Assembly (NCBI GenBank): GCA_022508485.1
Contig: JAFLVD010000004.1
Location: forward strand, 1,495-65,494
Source of the DNA: Clostridiales bacterium
Lineage (GTDB): Bacteria; Bacillota; Clostridia; Christensenellales; Pumilibacteraceae
Length of the DNA: 64,000 bases
Reading direction: 5' to 3'
Below are positions 1-7,226 of the stretch, piece by piece. A model generated the notes under the pieces. That model was not told where the DNA came from, did not search any database, and worked only from the letters and a program-made list of their open reading frames with translations. Made by a program: the position numbers and the translations under genes. Numbering within the stretch: position 1 is the first letter of the stretch; each line of letters begins with the position of its first letter.

Positions 1-971
1 CCTGCGACGGATGCGACGAAAAGCAGTACGGCGACCACGACTACGGCACAAGCGGTACGTGCGTTTGCGGCAAAACAAAGCCCGAAACAGACGTTCCCGC
101 CGAAAGCGTTTCTCTCGATAAAACGGATATAGAGCTTGAAGTAGGCGGCGCAGGAACAAAGCTGACCGCAACCGTTTTGCCCGAAAACGCCACGGATAAA
201 ACAGTAACGTATTCGGTCGCGCCTGCCGGAGTTGTAAGCGTAGACGAGGGCGGCAACGTAATCGCCATATCGGACGGCACGGCGGTTATCACGGCTACGA
301 CATCTAACGGCAAAACCGCAACCTGCAACGTTACAGTAACCAAACCGCTCACCAACGCAGAGGTTTTAGAGTTTTTGAATGAGAATGTCTTGATTGAAGC
401 CGCTAAAAGTGCTCTTCCAAGCACAGCAACGGTTAATGAGAGTACAATAAAGAATGCTACTTGGTATCTAACGAAAGAAGGCGATAATGTAAAAAGCGCT
501 AATCTTGTATTTATCGGAATAATTGAAGATACTTTTTATTATTTAACCTTATGTAAAGTTGATTTTGTTACGCCTTTAACACCGCAGAATATTAAAGATG
601 GTGAAATAGGATCGCCTACTTATTCGAGAATATATAGACAAGCAATCAACCCCACCATTCAAGACGAGCATGCCGAGCTGACAAATGCAATCTGCGATTT
701 GCTATTTGGCGCAAAAGTAGGTGCGACAAGATATATTATTGACCAGATGTGGAATGATCTTGATAGTAAATTAGGTTATGCTAAATATTTTACTGTAATC
801 GAAGTTACGGGAAGCGGCATTAAACAAAAATCTATTGCTATTACTTATTCGAGCGACAATAGCGTATTGATTTCTAATCTTTCAGACAGTGAAAATTATT
901 ACACCTATGACGAAGATATATCCCACGCTATCACAGGCACAAAGTTAGAAAACAACGACTCGGCGTTTTGA
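1..971 (+). CDS. Ig-like (BIG_2-type) surface protein, 3' part
   Basis: The open frame enters from the left edge (first full codon at base 3), so the N-terminus is missing; the track's ATG at 177 is internal. The visible part opens with a small cysteine cluster (CDGC, then CVC), a possible metal-binding or disulfide knob. It is followed by a bacterial Ig-like BIG_2 domain (about residues 35-115, with the typical GTAVITATTSNGKTATCNVTV ending) and a C-terminal region of about 200 residues that I do not recognise. BIG_2 domains are usual in secreted or surface proteins. Base composition changes sharply near base 365: GC-rich in the Ig part, AT-rich after it, as if two sources were joined. It ends in TGA just before a terminator. 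Confidence 0.7.
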   Translation, partial: CDGCDEKQYGDHDYGTSGTCVCGKTKPETDVPAESVSLDKTDIELEVGGAGTKLTATVLPENATDKTVTYSVAPAGVVSVDEGGNVIAISDGTAVITATTSNGKTATCNVTVTKPLTNAEVLEFLNENVLIEAAKSALPSTATVNESTIKNATWYLTKEGDNVKSANLVFIGIIEDTFYYLTLCKVDFVTPLTPQNIKDGEIGSPTYSRIYRQAINPTIQDEHAELTNAICDLLFGAKVGATRYIIDQMWNDLDSKLGYAKYFTVIEVTGSGIKQKSIAITYSSDNSVLISNLSDSENYYTYDEDISHAITGTKLENNDSAF

Positions 972-991
972 TACTTTCCGATATAAATAAT

Positions 992-1019
992 GCGTTCACG
1001 GTTACGTGGGCGCTTTTTT
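992..1019 (+). terminator. Rho-independent terminator
   Basis: A 9-bp stem (GCGTTCACG / CGTGGGCGC, with two G-T pairs), a GTTA loop, then six T residues. It lies just after the Ig-like protein gene. Confidence 0.7.
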
Positions 1020-1067
1020 ATTGCGGAAAGCGTTCGGTGGGGAAGCGCGCCGTTTGTAGGAAAGATA

Positions 1068-1096
1068 TTGACAAGTGTTGTGGAATATGGTATTAT
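1068..1096 (+). promoter_or_regulatory. Sigma-A promoter for the DUF6933-like gene
   Basis: TTGACA, 17-bp spacer, TATTAT, about 80 nt before the start codon at 1178. The region from the upstream terminator to here holds nothing else I can see. Confidence 0.7.
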
Positions 1097-1177
1097 ATAT
1101 AATAGTAAAATTATCTATTTTGTGAAGAGATTATTTAAAAAGACTAATCCGCACCGAATACGATTAAGGAGTACGAC

Positions 1178-1744
1178 ATGATTGTATACGCCTCTGAAAA
1201 AGCGATATCCGGCCTGAATATTAAAACCTACGACAAGATAGAGGGGGCGCAAAGCCTCCTTGCCAAGTATCACTACGACAAGGAAAACGGCAACCCCGTA
1301 CTTGAATGGGGATGCGAGATGTTCTACTTTCTCGGAAAGCGCGGTCTTCAAGTCGTGCACGCCGCGTCGGGGCTTACCGTATTTCTTTTTAACCTGAATT
1401 ACGACGAGTGGCCGCTTATCGGGCAGCAGGTAAAAAGTGCGGTCGGGCATATATTTGAAGAGACCGTGGATATCCACCCCCAGCTTAAAAAATTCTTTGT
1501 CGACGCGCCGGAGTTCGTTTTCGCGCCGCTCGAAGATAAAGCGCTTACCGCGCAGTTAAACCGCATTACGCTCGAAACGGCGGAAGGGCTTGATTTTAAC
1601 AATTATATGGATAACGGTGTGCTTCGCACGCGCAAGCTTAACAGTGTGTATAACTGGAACAAGCTTTTCTCGTTCGGCAAAGGACACAAAAAGGATATAA
1701 AAGCCGCCCAGGCATTTATAAACGTATTAAAAGAGCATTATTAA
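1178..1744 (+). CDS. DUF6933-like protein
   Basis: 188 residues, cytosolic, no membrane segment. The start is set by a Shine-Dalgarno AAGGAG 7 nt before ATG. The layout resembles the DUF6933 family: a short N-terminal strand region, NPVLEWGCEMFYFLGKRGL, a central helix, and an LNRITLETA stretch near residue 130 matching the family's conserved late LN segment. This is from memory of the family, not a search. Members often sit in small stand-alone genes or beside pRiA4b ORF-3-like domains, and their biochemical role is unknown. It has its own promoter; the next gene follows 54 nt later. Confidence 0.5.
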   Translation: MIVYASEKAISGLNIKTYDKIEGAQSLLAKYHYDKENGNPVLEWGCEMFYFLGKRGLQVVHAASGLTVFLFNLNYDEWPLIGQQVKSAVGHIFEETVDIHPQLKKFFVDAPEFVFAPLEDKALTAQLNRITLETAEGLDFNNYMDNGVLRTRKLNSVYNWNKLFSFGKGHKKDIKAAQAFINVLKEHY

Positions 1745-1798
1745 ACAGGCGAGTTTTTGTTTTTCGGCTTATTCTTCGGTTAAACGTTTTTATTATTT

Positions 1799-2350
1799 AT
1801 GGAAAAAGACAAAAACGGCATTTCATTTCGCGATATAGACTCAACCCTTACCGACGGCAAAATGTTTGTCGGTAAGGGTTGGTTAGTTCTTATAATAGTA
1901 TTATCCGTTTTGATAGGGTTGTGTTTTGTAAGTTTTATTGCTATGTTAATTTCAGCCTCAATGGAAAGCAATCCGGATTACAAAGATACTTTAATTTATC
2001 TCGCTGTTTTACAGGCCCCTTTGCTTGGTTATAGTGTTGTTGTGCTTTTTTATGCCGTGCAAAAAAAGAAGCTTAAACGGTGGCTTCAAGACGCCGTTAT
2101 ATTAAACGCGAAGGTAGAAAAAGTTTTTTCCGAGACGCAAATGTCTCACCCCGGTGTTTTGATTGTAATAGGGGCGACAGCTATAAAAGTAAGGTTTACA
2201 TACGACGGGCATAAACGCGTAAGGTACAGCGAGTACAAGGGAAGAGGTCGAGCATTACATACATATAACAAATTTGTAGGTAAGATAGTAAGGATTGCAT
2301 ATTCGCCCAAATACGACAAAGTAATGCTGCTTAAACCCGATAAGCGTTAG
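1799..2350 (+). CDS. Hypothetical two-TM membrane protein
   Basis: 183 residues that I cannot assign to a family. A hydrophilic N-terminus of about 27 residues precedes two hydrophobic segments (about 28-52 and 67-90). A basic stretch (QKKKLKRWLQ) and a soluble C-terminal domain of about 85 residues follow, with a beta-rich look and the element RFTYDGHKRVRYSEYKG. A DUF3592-like extracytoplasmic or cytoplasmic beta domain is possible but not established. No good Shine-Dalgarno precedes the ATG, only T/A-rich DNA. The gene is more AT-rich than its neighbours. It probably shares a transcript with the upstream gene and ends at the convergent terminator. Confidence 0.55.
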   Translation: MEKDKNGISFRDIDSTLTDGKMFVGKGWLVLIIVLSVLIGLCFVSFIAMLISASMESNPDYKDTLIYLAVLQAPLLGYSVVVLFYAVQKKKLKRWLQDAVILNAKVEKVFSETQMSHPGVLIVIGATAIKVRFTYDGHKRVRYSEYKGRGRALHTYNKFVGKIVRIAYSPKYDKVMLLKPDKR

Positions 2351-2371
2351 GCTCAAAAATATATAAATAAT

Positions 2372-2410
2372 AAATCCCACCGCTAAGTGCGTAGCGGTGG
2401 GATTTGTTTT
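2372..2410. terminator. Bidirectional terminator between convergent genes
   Basis: A perfect 13-bp stem (AAATCCCACCGCT / AGCGGTGGGATTT) with an 8-nt loop, followed by a T-rich run on the plus strand and an A/T-rich run on the other. It can end both the 1799 gene and the flotillin operon. Confidence 0.85.
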
Positions 2411-2418
2411 TAAGTTAT

Positions 2419-3894
2419 TTACTTTTCGGTTTTGGAACCTGCGGAAGATTTTTTACTTTCCTTCTTTTCGGGCTTTTCCGCTTCGGTCGGCTTAACGGCT
2501 TCGCCGTTTTCGGATACCGTTCCGAGGTATGCCGGAAGCTGCATGCCGCTCATTTTAAACAGCTCTTGAAGCGGGGGAACGGAGCCGAGCATTCCCGAAA
2601 GGAAGCCTGCGGTAGTCGATTTGCCGTCTTTCATGCTGTCCCAAACGGTAACCTTGTCTATCTTGATGTTCTTTATCGCCTCGACCTGCATTGCGACAAG
2701 CTCTTCCATCTTGTCGGCGAGCATAAGCTTTACCGCGTCGTCGCTCGATCCGCCTGCGGCGGTAATAATCTTGCCGAAGCCTTCCGCTTGCTTAGAGAGG
2801 ATCTCGAGCTGACCGTTAGCTTCCGCAACTCGCATTGCGTATGCGGCGTCCGCTTCGCCCTTTGCACGGCGGCGGATACGTTCCGCTTCGGCTTCCGCTT
2901 CGATTTCCGCTTTTTGCTTTTCGATTTCGGCGTTGACGATTACGTCCGCTTCGAGCGTTGCGCGCTCGCGCTTTGCTCTTTCCGCTTCGGCCTGGCGTTC
3001 CGCCTTATACGCTTCCTCGTTGGCGCGAGCCTGCGCGACCGATTCGGCGGCTTCGGCGAGTCTGTTCGCTTCGGCTTCCGCTTCGCGAAGCTTCGCGTTG
3101 GACTGGCTTATAAGCACCTTCGATCTGTTTTCGCCCTCGATAGCTTCGGAATTTGCCGCGGCGACCTGAATTCTCTCGTCCTTGTTGGCGTTGGCTTCGC
3201 CGATAGAGCCGTCGCGGTTCTTTTCCGCAACCGACTTTTTGGCGTCGTTTATAGCCTTTGCGGCGGCCTCTTTACCGAGCGCCTCGATATATCCAGACTC
3301 GTCGTTTATGTCCGTTACGTTAACGTTTATAAGGCGGAGACCTATCTTTTTAAGCTCGCCCTCGACGTTGATGGAAACCGCTTCGAGGAATTTGTCGCGG
3401 TTGGTGTTTATTTCCTCGATGTCCATCGTCGCGATTATAAGCCTTAACTGACCGAAGATAATGTCCTCGGCAAGGCGCTGTATCTCGTTGAGGGGAAGGG
3501 AACGAAGCCTTTCCGCCGCGTTCTGCATTACGCCCGGCTCGGTGGAAATTCCTACCGTAAAGCGCGAGGGGACGTCGATACGAATGTTCTGGCGCGACAG
3601 CGCGTTTTTAAGGTCGACCTGAATGGAAATGGGCGTGAGGTCCAAAAAGCTGTACGACTGAATGAACGGTATGATAAACGCCGCACCGCCGTGAATACAT
3701 TTAGATGAGCGCGGCGTGCCGTCCTCGGTCTTGCCGAGGTGCGCACCGTAAATGACCATTACTTTGTCGGACGGGCACTTTTTAAACCGCGTCGCGAGCA
3801 GTATGATGATGATGAGTACAAGTATAACGGCTGTAACGATAAGCGCAACGATTCCGCCAATCATGCCGCCTTCGGCACTCGATAGTAGTTGCAT
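2419..3894 (-). CDS. floT: Flotillin-like SPFH/band-7 protein (YuaG/FloT type)
   Basis: 491 residues. The track starts at a TTG, but that TTG lies in the Shine-Dalgarno (TTGGAGGTAAACATT-ATG), so the ATG at 3894 is the real start. One membrane segment sits at about residues 10-33, then an SPFH domain (about 45-250) and a long alanine/glutamate-rich coiled coil (about 210-380), as in flotillins. The length fits B. subtilis FloT (about 510) better than FloA (about 330). Flotillins scaffold functional membrane microdomains and influence signalling, secretion and cell-wall enzymes. It lies 23 bp after an NfeD-family gene, the same partnership as yuaF-yuaG. The C-terminal tail is lysine/serine/glutamate-rich and variable. 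Confidence 0.85.
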   Translation of the reverse strand: MQLLSSAEGGMIGGIVALIVTAVILVLIIIILLATRFKKCPSDKVMVIYGAHLGKTEDGTPRSSKCIHGGAAFIIPFIQSYSFLDLTPISIQVDLKNALSRQNIRIDVPSRFTVGISTEPGVMQNAAERLRSLPLNEIQRLAEDIIFGQLRLIIATMDIEEINTNRDKFLEAVSINVEGELKKIGLRLINVNVTDINDESGYIEALGKEAAAKAINDAKKSVAEKNRDGSIGEANANKDERIQVAAANSEAIEGENRSKVLISQSNAKLREAEAEANRLAEAAESVAQARANEEAYKAERQAEAERAKRERATLEADVIVNAEIEKQKAEIEAEAEAERIRRRAKGEADAAYAMRVAEANGQLEILSKQAEGFGKIITAAGGSSDDAVKLMLADKMEELVAMQVEAIKNIKIDKVTVWDSMKDGKSTTAGFLSGMLGSVPPLQELFKMSGMQLPAYLGTVSENGEAVKPTEAEKPEKKESKKSSAGSKTEK

Positions 3895-3917
3895 AATGTT
3901 TACCTCCAAAATGTTAG

Positions 3918-4577
3918 TTATTTACTTTTTTTGACGAGAAGAAGATTGTCGCCGAGATGGGCTATTACGGTAATGTTTGCGCCGGTGGGGATAGCTTCCT
4001 CGCTGTCTGTTACGGCGTCGTACTCCTTATAGCGCTCGGACACGAGCACGCTGACCTTGCCTTTGCCGCTTCTTTTGGGCGGAATGGCAAGATACGCGGT
4101 GCCCGATTTACTTATTGCGGCGACCGGGTTGATTGTGCCGTTTGCCTGAAGCTTTTCTATACCGATTATTGCGGCGGCCATTAAACACGCCGCGGCAAGC
4201 CCTGCGACGACGCCTATTATAAGCGCAAAGTACCAATTGAGCACGTAGCCTACCGTGTACGTAACCCAGCCGCCGACAGCCAAAAGGGCGAGGATAGATC
4301 GAAGCGAAAGCAGTCTGAATCCAAAGTGCGCCGCACCGCCTCCGCCCGAGCCGGAGACTTCGCCGTCCGAAACGCCGCCGGAAAAACTGTCGGCAATACC
4401 GTCGCCGTCGAGGTCGACGTCGCTCGCGCCCGAAATATCGGTTACGTCAGTCGATACGTCCGCATCTATTTCGCCGCCGACGAGCATAATTATAATCTGT
4501 ATAATAAGAATAAGAGTAGCGGCACAGGCAATAATAAACGCCGTGCGCTGTGTGATATCCATTCCTTCCCACCACAT
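3918..4577 (-). CDS. NfeD-family membrane protein (YuaF-like)
   Basis: 219 residues. The track's GTG start lies directly against the AGGAGG; the ATG at 4577 has proper 9-nt spacing. It has an N-terminal membrane helix, an acidic glycine-rich extracytoplasmic loop (SGGVSDGEVSGSGGGG), two further membrane helices at about 85-140, and a C-terminal OB-fold-like NfeD domain of about 70 residues (GTAYLAIPPKRSGKGKVSV). This short, protease-less form partners flotillin. It is first in a two-gene operon with the flotillin and is driven by the promoter at 4645-4674. Confidence 0.8.
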   Translation of the reverse strand: MWWEGMDITQRTAFIIACAATLILIIQIIIMLVGGEIDADVSTDVTDISGASDVDLDGDGIADSFSGGVSDGEVSGSGGGGAAHFGFRLLSLRSILALLAVGGWVTYTVGYVLNWYFALIIGVVAGLAAACLMAAAIIGIEKLQANGTINPVAAISKSGTAYLAIPPKRSGKGKVSVLVSERYKEYDAVTDSEEAIPTGANITVIAHLGDNLLLVKKSK

Positions 4578-4644
4578 AACCTGCACCTCCTTTTAGGTTT
4601 GTTGCCGGCAAGATCGCCTTTATGCAATCTTGATTACGAAATTG

Positions 4645-4674
4645 ATTATAGCACATTTAAAAAAACGCTGTCAA
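4645..4674 (-). promoter_or_regulatory. Sigma-A promoter of the NfeD-flotillin operon
   Basis: On the minus strand: TTGACA, 18-bp spacer, TATAAT. It is about 68 nt upstream of the NfeD start and divergent from the next promoter. Confidence 0.8.
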
Positions 4675-4759
4675 TGCGGTATATGAATTTTTGTATCGAT
4701 TTAATCAAAATATAATTTTTTTAATCGTTTTATAATCTTATGAGTTTTGGCGCGGCGTA

Positions 4760-4789
4760 TTGACATGCGTCGGCATTTTTTGGTATAAT
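4760..4789 (+). promoter_or_regulatory. Promoter placed for a leaderless mRNA (DUF3810 gene)
   Basis: TTGACA, 18-bp spacer, TATAAT. The -10 box ends 6 nt before the ATG at 4796, so transcription should begin at or next to the start codon. Confidence 0.75.
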
Positions 4790-4795
4790 CGCCGT

Positions 4796-6088
4796 ATGGG
4801 ATTTTTCTGCGCGAAAAACAAATTCGAGCGTGCGCTTAAAGAGGTTAAGTTTTGGCGCTACGCCGGAATCCCGATAAGCAGACCGCTTAAATTGAAGCGG
4901 TTCATTCTCGCCGCCGTTTTGTGCGCGCTTCTTATTCCGCTTATTCTTATGAACCATTACCGCACCGACAGTGCGATTGCCGAGTTTTGGACAAGCAATA
5001 TCGCGCGCGGTTGGGAACAAGCGGCAGGGACGGTAACTTCCGTTTTTCCGTTTTCCGTTTTCGAGTTTTTTGTGTGCGTACTTGTTCTCGTCGGTGCGTA
5101 TCTTTTCGTTCGGCTTGTAATTAACCTTTGCCGCGCGCGTTTTAAAAGAATTCTTACCGGGCTTCTTGCCGTCGCGGTCGGCGCGATTGCCGTTTTCGAT
5201 TTTTATATGATGTCGATGGGGTTCGGGTACTACCGCGCGCCTATGCCGCTGTACGTGTCGGGCGCCGATTATAAGGCCGAGCAGGCAAGGGCGGTTGTCG
5301 AGTACTTTTTGCCCGATTACAACGCGCTTGCCGATAAGTTTGAGCGCGACGAAAACGGCTGTGTAATTCCGCCGTACTCGTTCGGCGAGCTTGCGAAAAG
5401 GCTTAAAAAAGAGTACGGTAAGCTCGACGACGACTACTTTTTTTCGTACACGCCGAGCGGTAAGCCCATTGTTAACAGCTGGTTCCTTTCGGCGGTGAAC
5501 ATTACAGGCATAACGTTCCTGCCGACCGGCGAGGCAAACCTCAACACGCTTACGCCGCCGTCGTACGCAACGTTTACGCTCGCGCACGAGATTGCGCACA
5601 CAAAGGGCATTCAGCGTGAGGGCGACGCCAACATAATTGCGCAGTACATTTTGCTTAACGCCGACGACGATTATCTAAGGTACTGCGGCTACTATAAAGC
5701 TTTTTTCGACCTTGTGGGCGCGGTGTCTCTTGCCGGCGACAACGAAGGGTGGCTCGAGCTGTATAAAAAAATCAATCCGCTTGTGTTTGCGGAACGGCGG
5801 TACGAAAACAGCTACTGGGCGAGTCAGCCGACTTTTATGCGCGACCTCGGTGAGTTTTTCAACAATATTTACCTAATTTTCAACGGCGCGGACAACGGCA
5901 CCGGCAGCTACACCGACGGCAATAAGACCGACACTGTAACGCCCGTCGACCCCGATACCGGCGAGCCTGAACGCGATCCCGAAACGCAAGAGCCGGTTAT
6001 AATCCCCGTGTATTCCACCGTGCAAAAAATGTTCTTTTATATCTACGAGTCGAGAGTGGGAAGCGCGCCGCCTATTGTAAGTGAATAG
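4796..6088 (+). CDS. DUF3810-family membrane zinc metalloprotease
   Basis: 430 residues. The track's start at 4760 is the promoter's TTGACA; the ATG at 4796 is the first codon downstream of the -10 box. Three membrane segments lie in the first third (about 37-55, 83-106, 113-132). The rest is outside or soluble and carries a zinc-protease motif HEIAH (H264, E265, H268) followed by GIQREGDAN, where the downstream glutamate or aspartate may be the third ligand. This matches the DUF3810 arrangement (family recalled, not searched). The substrate is unknown. An alanine-free, threonine/proline-rich linker (about 375-405) precedes the C-terminus. It is probably monocistronic; no terminator is obvious before the repeat-like DNA. 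Confidence 0.72.
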   Translation: MGFFCAKNKFERALKEVKFWRYAGIPISRPLKLKRFILAAVLCALLIPLILMNHYRTDSAIAEFWTSNIARGWEQAAGTVTSVFPFSVFEFFVCVLVLVGAYLFVRLVINLCRARFKRILTGLLAVAVGAIAVFDFYMMSMGFGYYRAPMPLYVSGADYKAEQARAVVEYFLPDYNALADKFERDENGCVIPPYSFGELAKRLKKEYGKLDDDYFFSYTPSGKPIVNSWFLSAVNITGITFLPTGEANLNTLTPPSYATFTLAHEIAHTKGIQREGDANIIAQYILLNADDDYLRYCGYYKAFFDLVGAVSLAGDNEGWLELYKKINPLVFAERRYENSYWASQPTFMRDLGEFFNNIYLIFNGADNGTGSYTDGNKTDTVTPVDPDTGEPERDPETQEPVIIPVYSTVQKMFFYIYESRVGSAPPIVSE

Positions 6089-6094
6089 GTAATA

Positions 6095-6195
6095 GTGAAA
6101 AGTGAATAGGTGGGGACCGCTTCGCGGTGAGATTTAAGAATGAAAATGCTTCGCGGCGCTGAGGTAAAGATTCCTCGCTTTTTCTCGGATTGACA
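6095..6195. repeat. Intergenic dispersed-repeat remnant
   Basis: GTGAATAG-type short tandem units, a small hairpin (ACCGC-TTC-GCGGT) and a stretch ending in TTCCTCGCTTTTTCTCGGATTGAC. This resembles the short non-coding repeats scattered between genes in gut Clostridia. No coding capacity is visible. Identification is by resemblance only; a genome-wide count would settle it. Confidence 0.4.
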
Positions 6196-6224
6196 AAAAT
6201 AAATCCCTCGGTATCGAGGGATTT
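6192..6224 (-). terminator. Terminator after the tautomerase gene
   Basis: A perfect 10-bp stem (AAATCCCTCG / CGAGGGATTT) with a GTAT loop. On the minus strand it is followed by ATTTTTGT. It ends the two-gene ECF/tautomerase transcript. Confidence 0.75.
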
Positions 6225-6234
6225 TAAAGTGAAA

Positions 6235-6474
6235 TTATAATAAAATTTTGGGGTCGTATTCGGGCTTTTTAAAAACCACTTCGTCGGGCTTGTCGGCAAT
6301 TTCGGTTTTAAAAACCTCTTGCCACTCTTCCGCGGTGTAGTCCTCTATGGTGCAGGTTATCCAATGCTTATCCGCACCGAGGTCGCGCGAGAGCACCTCC
6401 ACAAGGTCCTTAGCAAGCTTTTCCTTTTGGGCTTGTGTTCTGCCTTCCAGCATTTTAATAGAGATATTGGGCAT
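6235..6474 (-). CDS. 4-oxalocrotonate-tautomerase-family protein
   Basis: 79 residues starting MPNISIKMLEGRT. The proline exposed after removal of Met is the catalytic base of the tautomerase superfamily, and the GRTQAQKEKLAKDLVEVL helix is typical. The usual length is about 62; here a C-terminal extension of about 15 residues (KPDEVVFKKPEYDPKILL) is added. Family members isomerise enol or keto acids, but the physiological substrate is often unknown and is unknown here. The start lies 2 nt after the stop of the ECF gene, so the two are co-transcribed. Confidence 0.8.
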   Translation of the reverse strand: MPNISIKMLEGRTQAQKEKLAKDLVEVLSRDLGADKHWITCTIEDYTAEEWQEVFKTEIADKPDEVVFKKPEYDPKILL

Positions 6475-6476
6475 AA

Positions 6477-7100
6477 TTATCCACCGTCCTTTACGTTTGG
6501 TTTTAGTTCGGGAAGCATTTTAAGCTTTTTGAGAAGGGGTATCATCGGTATCGTAAGCGCTATATTGATTGCGGCTACTACCGGCTGCATCGTGCGGAAT
6601 GCGACGAAGTAGGCAGGGAATGACAGTGTTTTATAGTATCCGTAGCCGTACCATATTGCCGCCGAATTTATAAGGCATGTGCAAAGACCCGTACAGACTA
6701 TGCCCATTATCAAAAACTTAACGTAGTGGTTTTTAATAGGTACAAGTCTAAACGTCGCCCCGGCTATTACTCCGTACATTGTGTTGCCGAGTACGACGAA
6801 GGGGTTTATGTCGCCTTTGGGCAGTATAAACGCGCCGAGTATGTCCGATATAAAACACACGAGTCCGCCGCGAACTATTCCGAGACATGCCGCCGCCATA
6901 AGCCAAATAAGATATATAAACGTTATCTTAAAGCTGGGCGTCAGCGTTAAGTATTGGCCGATAATCTTCATGACGACCGCGAGCGCCGCAAACGCGGCAG
7001 TGTAAGTCATTTTTCTTGTTTCCGATAGCGTGCTTTGCGAACGGACTACTTTTTTCTCTTGATCGTCCGGAGTCGCAATTTCCTGTTGAGTGTTGCTCAA
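6477..7100 (-). CDS. ECF transporter substrate-binding (S) component
   Basis: 207 residues. The track begins at an upstream TTG, but the Shine-Dalgarno AAAGGAG lies between that codon and a second TTG at 7100 (MSNTQQEIATP), with about 9-nt spacing, so 7100 is preferred. After a cytosolic tail of about 35 residues come six membrane segments. The first has the ECF S-component signature TRKMTYTAAFAALAVVMK, whose small-residue helix docks on EcfT. The overall look is of the folate/FolT-like branch, but the vitamin cannot be fixed by reading. It needs shared EcfA/A'/T, which are not in the window. Transcribed first in a pair with the tautomerase. Confidence 0.72.
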   Translation of the reverse strand: MSNTQQEIATPDDQEKKVVRSQSTLSETRKMTYTAAFAALAVVMKIIGQYLTLTPSFKITFIYLIWLMAAACLGIVRGGLVCFISDILGAFILPKGDINPFVVLGNTMYGVIAGATFRLVPIKNHYVKFLIMGIVCTGLCTCLINSAAIWYGYGYYKTLSFPAYFVAFRTMQPVVAAINIALTIPMIPLLKKLKMLPELKPNVKDGG

Positions 7101-7127
7101 TGTCGGGCTTCTCCTTTTATAGAAAAT

Positions 7128-7157
7128 GTACGGCAATAGTCTCGACTATCACCGTAC
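7128..7157. promoter_or_regulatory. 30-bp palindrome at the transcription start of the ECF S gene
   Basis: GTACGG-CA-ATAGTC / GACTAT-CA-CCGTAC around a TC centre: 12 of 14 positions per arm are complementary, broken by one 2x2 mismatch. It begins at the predicted +1 (about 7153) of the promoter at 7160-7188 and ends before the Shine-Dalgarno. It could be a repressor operator or a 5' mRNA hairpin. Confidence 0.6.
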
Positions 7158-7159
7158 TC

Positions 7160-7188
7160 ATTATACATTAAAAGCGTCTGTATGTAAA
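7160..7188 (-). promoter_or_regulatory. Sigma-A promoter of the ECF S/tautomerase pair
   Basis: On the minus strand: TTTACA, 17-bp spacer, TATAAT. Confidence 0.75.
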
Positions 7189-7226
7189 GTAAAAAAAGGC
7201 GTTTTGATACAATCGTCCTAAAAAGT

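Noticed and set aside
2404-3451. Plus-strand ORFs opposite the flotillin gene
   Set aside because: Antisense shadows of a GC-biased coiled-coil gene, with Arg/Phe-rich nonsense sequence and no ribosome site.
7100-7160. Folate (THF) riboswitch for the ECF S gene
   Set aside because: The predicted leader is about 50 nt and consists of a palindrome; the THF aptamer is about twice as long and its motifs are not visible.
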